This document shows, in pieces, positions 5,655 through 8,411 of a stretch of 8,411 nt of DNA. The stretch is taken from assembly GCA_029879945.1 (NCBI GenBank), contig JAOUPJ010000158.1, positions 1 to 8,411 on the forward strand, in the 5' to 3' direction. How positions within the stretch are numbered: position 1 is the first letter of the stretch; every line of letters starts with the position of its first letter. A program made the translations under genes and the position numbers. The stretch comes from Gammaproteobacteria bacterium. GTDB taxonomy: Bacteria; Pseudomonadota; Gammaproteobacteria; S012-40. The notes under the pieces were generated by a model, which ran no database searches, had not been told where the DNA came from, and was given only the letters and a program-made list of their open reading frames with translations.

Positions 5655-6017
5655 ATGGCTAAGATACTGTCGGTGGACGATTCGCAGGTTATACGTGAGA
5701 TGATTACCACCATACTCACGGAACAAGGTCACGAGGTAAAGACCGCCAAAGACGGTGTTGAGGCTTTCAGAATGACTGCAAAAGAAGAGTTTGATCTGAT
5801 TTTTTGCGATATCAATATGCCTAATATGAATGGAATCAGCTTTGTCTCTCGCGTGCGGCGCTTAGACAAATACGCTAATGTGCCCATCATCATGTTGACC
5901 ACAGAGAGCCAGAAAGAGAAGAAAGATCAAGCCAAAACCATGGGCGCGACCGGCTGGTTGCTCAAACCGTTTACACGCGAGCGAATCCTGAACGCCATAT
6001 CCAAGTTTGTCGCCTAG
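5655..6017 (+). CDS. single-domain CheY-like response regulator
   Basis: The 120-aa product is a receiver domain with nothing attached. All active-site residues are present: acidic pair D8/D9, phospho-acceptor D52 (FCDINMPNMNG), T82 (IIMLTTES) and K104 (GWLLKPF). It should therefore accept phosphate from a histidine kinase and act by protein contact, as CheY does on the flagellar motor. No kinase or chemotaxis gene is in the window, so its partner is elsewhere. The ATG at 5655 follows AGAGG (5641-5645) with a 9-base gap. It appears to be a single-gene transcript: divergent from the 101-aa gene and convergent with zapG across 349 bases. The receiver assignment is certain; whether the target is the motor, a kinase cascade or another output is not. 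Confidence 0.93.
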   Translation: MAKILSVDDSQVIREMITTILTEQGHEVKTAKDGVEAFRMTAKEEFDLIFCDINMPNMNGISFVSRVRRLDKYANVPIIMLTTESQKEKKDQAKTMGATGWLLKPFTRERILNAISKFVA

Positions 6018-6180
6018 TTGGGCAGAGCATTTTGTTGTAAAACAAGGATGTTTTAGTCGGATGTCGACACGGATGGCGTGAAAAAGCAGGAAAAACAGAG
6101 GATTTGTCAACAGCTATAATCATACCCTGCCCCCCTTTCTGTAAAAAAACGAAAAATATATTAAATTCAATAAAATCACA

Positions 6181-6217
6181 TGCTTACAATAAGTTTAAAA
6201 CTTGTTCAATTTAAGCA
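6181..6217. repeat. imperfect inverted repeat with TTTAAA core
   Basis: TGCTTA (6181-6186) is matched by TAAGCA (6212-6217), and inside them AAGTTT (6191-6196) is matched by AAACTT (6198-6203) around a single A. The intervening arms are partly complementary. It could be an operator-like site, or part of an unwinding element beside the DnaA boxes. It is not followed by a T-run, so it does not look like a terminator. Confidence 0.5.
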
Positions 6218-6246
6218 GGGATCACGAATGACGCTCCAATGAGGGC

Positions 6247-6293
6247 TTTTCCACAATTTCATACACAGAGTTATCCACAGCTTCTGTGGATAA
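6247..6293. promoter_or_regulatory. cluster of four DnaA-box-like sites
   Basis: Three forward 9-mers begin exactly 12 bases apart: TTTTCCACA (6247-6255, 8 of 9 to TTATCCACA), TCATACACA (6259-6267, 7 of 9, and 8 of 9 to the known variant TTATACACA) and TTATCCACA (6271-6279, exact). An inverted exact copy, TGTGGATAA, follows at 6285-6293. The last two form a perfect inverted repeat with 10-base arms (6271-6280 and 6284-6293) around CTT. The phrase ACAGAGTTATCCACAG is like the strong R4 box region of E. coli oriC. Established knowledge: DnaA binds such 9-mers at origins, titration sites and regulated promoters. Binding here is inferred. Confidence 0.6.
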
Positions 6294-6366
6294 GGCTGGA
6301 ATCATTTTGCTGTCAGCGAGTTACGAGGGTTTTGTGAAAACGAGTGCCAAGTTCTACTGCTAAGTG

Positions 6367-6894
6367 TTACAGCAGTACGTGCTCGTCTTCTTCTTCCAAT
6401 TGCTTCTTTTTTTGTGCATCCAGTTCTGCAGCGGTGGGTTTGGGTCCGTGTGTGGTCTGTTTTTTCTCCTCGCTAGCCGTGTTCTTGGCTTGTGGAGTAG
6501 AGGGCCGGGGCGCTTCTGGCTCTGAAGGGGTTATTTCGGCCTGGGTCGTCTCTTTCGATTCGGGTGTAGCGCTATGCCCGCTGGACTCAAACAACGGTCT
6601 TTCAGGAAATTCGACTTGCTTGGGTCTTTCTCCGTTAAAGCATAGGGCCTGCGCCCCCGTTGCCAGATGCTCGTAGATGGAACGGTAGTCCTGGGTCATC
6701 TGGGTGAAGAGCTCAGAGGTTTTTTCGAAGTGCTGACTCACATCCTGGCGATATTGGCTATGGTCTTTTTTGGTGGCTTCCAGTTCTTCACGTAACGTGT
6801 CCAGTTCTTTTCTGGAGGAGGACTTTTGCTGGCCAAAATAGAAACCTGCTCCGCCTCCAATTGCCGCAGCCAGTAACGCAATCAACCAAGTCAT
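6367..6894 (-). CDS. zapG: ZapG/YhcB family membrane-anchored division and envelope protein (DUF1043)
   Basis: The 175-aa product has one N-terminal membrane segment (WLIALLAAAIGGGAGFYFG, 3-21), then a charged coiled coil (about 27-60), the conserved family segment YRQDVSQHFEKTSELFTQMTQDYRSIYEHLATGAQALC (48-85), and a long, probably disordered tail rich in P, E, K and T (about 90-175) ending DEHVLL. This is the layout of YhcB, now often called ZapG, an inner-membrane protein linked to cell division and envelope growth in E. coli (132 aa there). The longer tail explains the extra length here. ATG 6892-6894 follows a GGGGG ribosome binding site (6905-6901) with a 6-base gap. It lies 87 bases downstream of the TerB-like gene on the same strand, and no clear promoter is visible between them. 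Confidence 0.9.
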   Translation of the reverse strand: MTWLIALLAAAIGGGAGFYFGQQKSSSRKELDTLREELEATKKDHSQYRQDVSQHFEKTSELFTQMTQDYRSIYEHLATGAQALCFNGERPKQVEFPERPLFESSGHSATPESKETTQAEITPSEPEAPRPSTPQAKNTASEEKKQTTHGPKPTAAELDAQKKKQLEEEDEHVLL

Positions 6895-6981
6895 AACATA
6901 CCCCCAGTGAGTAAAAGGATGTAGTCAGTGTACGACAGAAACGCAGGGAGGGAAACGGTGGGGATAGAAATTTTGGCCTGT

Positions 6982-7455
6982 CTATGTTAGTTTCTGCGCC
7001 CTTTGCTTGGCGGCGATGAACTCCGAATGAGGAACATAGATCAGGTCTGCGATTCTTCGCACCAGGTGTTCTTCATGGGCATCGGCGACACCGTCAGCAA
7101 AGGCAATGGTCCACAGGTACTCCACCAATTTGGCCCGTTGATCGGCAGTAAAATGTTTGTTGATCATGGATGTGAACTGAAAGTAATCGGTGGCCTCAGC
7201 GGCTTCGATTTCCGCGAGTCTGAGGATTTCCTGGGTTTCGGCTGAACCCAGTCCAAACTTGGATTGCAGGCCCTGCAGTATGGTCGCATGCTCGCGCTCA
7301 TCCAGTTCATCATCTACTTTCATCATTTCAATAAGCAGGGCCGCAGTGGCCAAATGGAGTCGGTGTTCATCGCTGGCATCGGTGGCGTTGGTGCCAATTT
7401 GTGCCAAATTTTGATCGAAAAATGATTTGATTTGCTTGATCACTATGTAACTCAT
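6982..7455 (-). CDS. TerB-like (TerB/COG4103 family) cytosolic protein
   Basis: The 157-aa helical protein carries the two acidic repeats of the TerB-like fold: LLIEMMKVDDELDEREHATI (40-59) and IAFADGVADAHEEHLVRRIADLI (117-139), whose D/E residues bind divalent metal in TerB relatives. No signal peptide is seen. Function in this stand-alone subfamily is unknown, and no other tellurite-resistance (ter) gene is nearby, so tellurite resistance should not be assumed. The start is uncertain: ATG 7453-7455 has no good ribosome binding site, but the only upstream in-frame candidate is a TTG at 7501-7503, also without one, which would add 16 residues (YGTPARNS and so on) that do not look like family sequence. 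The gene is divergent from miaB with 91 bases between starts. Confidence 0.85.
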   Translation of the reverse strand: MSYIVIKQIKSFFDQNLAQIGTNATDASDEHRLHLATAALLIEMMKVDDELDEREHATILQGLQSKFGLGSAETQEILRLAEIEAAEATDYFQFTSMINKHFTADQRAKLVEYLWTIAFADGVADAHEEHLVRRIADLIYVPHSEFIAAKQRAQKLT

Positions 7456-7488
7456 TGAAAAATATGAATTTAATAAGGAATTCCTGGC

Positions 7489-7517
7489 TGGAGTCCCGTA
7501 CAATCAGAGTGTATCAT
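7489..7517 (+). promoter_or_regulatory. possible miaB promoter
   Basis: TATCAT at 7512-7517 (5 of 6 to TATAAT) lies 30 bases before the miaB start, with a poor -35 (TGGAGT, 7489-7494, 3 of 6) at a 17-base spacing. TACAAT at 7499-7504 (5 of 6) is an alternative -10 without an evident -35. The divergent region must contain a miaB promoter, but which element is used cannot be decided. Confidence 0.25.
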
Positions 7518-7546
7518 ATTAGAAGTAGAGGTCCCAACGAGGCGAG

Positions 7547-8411
7547 ATGAAGTCTAAGGTATTTATAAAAACACACGGCTGTCAGATGAATGAATACGAT
7601 TCTGCAAAGATTGCAGACGTATTGGCCAGTCGCTTGGATGTGACGGCTACGACGGACGAGTCCCAGGCGGATATTCTCCTTTTAAATACCTGCTCCATAC
7701 GGGAGAAGGCACAAGAAAAGGTCTTTTCCCAACTGGGTCGTTGGCGCGAGCTCAAAGAAAAGAGACCGGAGATCGTTATTGGCGTGGGCGGCTGCGTGGC
7801 CAGCCAGGAAGGGGCTGCCCTGCGTGAGCGTGCGCCCTTTGTGGACGTGATCTTTGGGCCACAGACCTTACACCGACTGCCGGACATGATCAGTCGTTAT
7901 CGTGCCGATCGAAGCCCGGTTCTGGATATTTCTTTCCCCGAGATTGAGAAATTTGATGCCTTACCTGAGCCCAGAGCAGAAGGCCCTACAGCCTTTGTCT
8001 CAGTGATGGAGGGTTGCAGTAAGTATTGTACCTTTTGCGTCGTCCCCTATACCCGTGGCGAGGAGGTCAGCAGGCCTTTTGATGACGTGATCGTGGAAGT
8101 GGCCAAGCTGGCAGACCAGGGCGTGCGCGAAATCAATTTGCTCGGGCAGAACGTGAATGCGTACCGTGGGCAAACCCACGACGGTGGCAAGGCCGATCTG
8201 GCTGAATTGATTTCCTATGTGGCAGCGGTAGAAGGGATAGACCGAATACGCTTTACCACTTCCCACCCCGTTGAAATGAATGACTATCTCATACAGGCCT
8301 TTGCAGAAATCCCCGAACTGGCCGCTCATTTGCATTTACCAGTACAAAGTGGCTCAGACAGGATACTTGGTTTGATGAAACGCGGGCACAGTGCCCAAGA
8401 ATACAAAGAAA
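7547..8411 (+). CDS. miaB: tRNA-2-methylthio-N6-dimethylallyladenosine synthase MiaB, N-terminal part
   Basis: MiaB is a radical-SAM enzyme that adds a methylthio group to i6A37 of tRNAs reading UNN codons. The open frame runs 288 codons to the right edge without a stop; full-length MiaB is about 440-475 aa, so the rest lies outside. The N-terminal methylthiotransferase domain shows KTHGCQMNEYDS with C12, NTCSIREKA with C49 and GVGGC with C83, the three ligands of the auxiliary Fe-S cluster. The radical-SAM motif is C157, C161 and C164 (EGCSKYCTFCVVPYTRG), followed by LLGQNVNAY and the TSHP and LHLPVQSGS segments. The three SAM-cluster cysteines fall at the same numbers I recall for E. coli MiaB. 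The ATG at 7547 follows GAGG (7539-7542) with a short 4-base gap. No TRAM domain is visible because the gene is cut. Confidence 0.96.
   Translation, partial: MKSKVFIKTHGCQMNEYDSAKIADVLASRLDVTATTDESQADILLLNTCSIREKAQEKVFSQLGRWRELKEKRPEIVIGVGGCVASQEGAALRERAPFVDVIFGPQTLHRLPDMISRYRADRSPVLDISFPEIEKFDALPEPRAEGPTAFVSVMEGCSKYCTFCVVPYTRGEEVSRPFDDVIVEVAKLADQGVREINLLGQNVNAYRGQTHDGGKADLAELISYVAAVEGIDRIRFTTSHPVEMNDYLIQAFAEIPELAAHLHLPVQSGSDRILGLMKRGHSAQEYKE

Larger units (their letters stand above)
6018..6366. other. 349-base gene-free convergent intergenic region, origin-like
   Basis: I find no plausible gene here. From left to right it holds a weak AT-only hairpin (TTGTT/AACAA near 6032-6046), which is not a convincing terminator; a stretch 6141-6214 of about 82% A+T (13 G or C in 74 bases); an imperfect inverted repeat 6181-6217; one GATC (6220-6223); and a tight group of DnaA-box-like sequences at 6247-6293. 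The final 70 bases before the zapG stop show only a small GTTTT/AAAAC hairpin (6329-6341). The flanking genes converge on the region, so promoters are not expected. Confidence 0.6.

Noticed and set aside
6271..6293. The perfect inverted repeat as a rho-independent terminator for zapG or the response regulator
   Set aside because: It has a 10-base stem but no T-run follows it on either strand, and the arms are exact DnaA boxes, which explains the symmetry better.
6982..7455. Tellurite resistance determinant
   Set aside because: Only a lone TerB-like domain is present; no terC, terD or terZ neighbour, so a resistance call would be unsupported.
7582..8335. Minus-strand open frames inside miaB
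   Set aside because: They oppose a clear MiaB coding frame with all Fe-S cysteines and have no family resemblance.

Overview
The window looks like ordinary chromosomal DNA from a non-enteric gammaproteobacterium. The strongest evidence is the conserved block ubiH-pepP-ygfB running left and small coiled-coil gene-zapA-6S RNA-fthC-EVE running right, an order known from Pseudomonas-like genomes and, in reduced form, from E. coli. Base composition is near 50% GC in genes, with AT-rich intergenic stretches. I see no transposase, phage gene, CRISPR array, tRNA or rRNA.

Layout. From 1 to 2264 a leftward, tightly packed operon reads, in transcription order: an unrecognised 90-aa gene, ygfB (UPF0149), pepP (Xaa-Pro aminopeptidase) and the start of ubiH (ubiquinone hydroxylase, cut by the window edge). 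Its junctions are a 1-base overlap, a 1-base gap and a 5-base gap. A 165-base divergent region follows, with a good sigma70-type promoter (2381-2409) driving the rightward group: a TTG-started coiled-coil gene of the TIGR02449 type, zapA, the 6S RNA gene, fthC (5-formyltetrahydrofolate cyclo-ligase) and an EVE-domain gene. Convergent to that lies a leftward pair (4282-5473): an unrecognised 101-aa gene and a fructosamine kinase. A single-domain CheY-like response regulator (5655-6017) reads right. A 349-base gene-free region follows, then leftward zapG/yhcB and a TerB-like gene, and finally rightward miaB, cut by the right edge.

How the genes relate. The rightward group links Z-ring assembly (ZapA and the neighbouring coiled-coil protein) with 6S RNA, the stationary-phase regulator of RNA polymerase, and with folate salvage. 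A second division/envelope factor, ZapG, lies 3.4 kb away. PepP, UbiH, MiaB and the kinase are housekeeping or repair enzymes.

The most unusual signal is in the gene-free stretch 6018-6366. About 75 bases of roughly 82% A+T are followed by three DnaA-box-like 9-mers at an exact 12-base period and one inverted exact box. Another exact box lies upstream of the response regulator. This resembles part of a replication origin or a DnaA-binding reservoir. It lies between convergent genes and away from the usual oriC neighbours, so I treat it as a candidate. I did not find convincing evidence of a wholly new multi-gene system.
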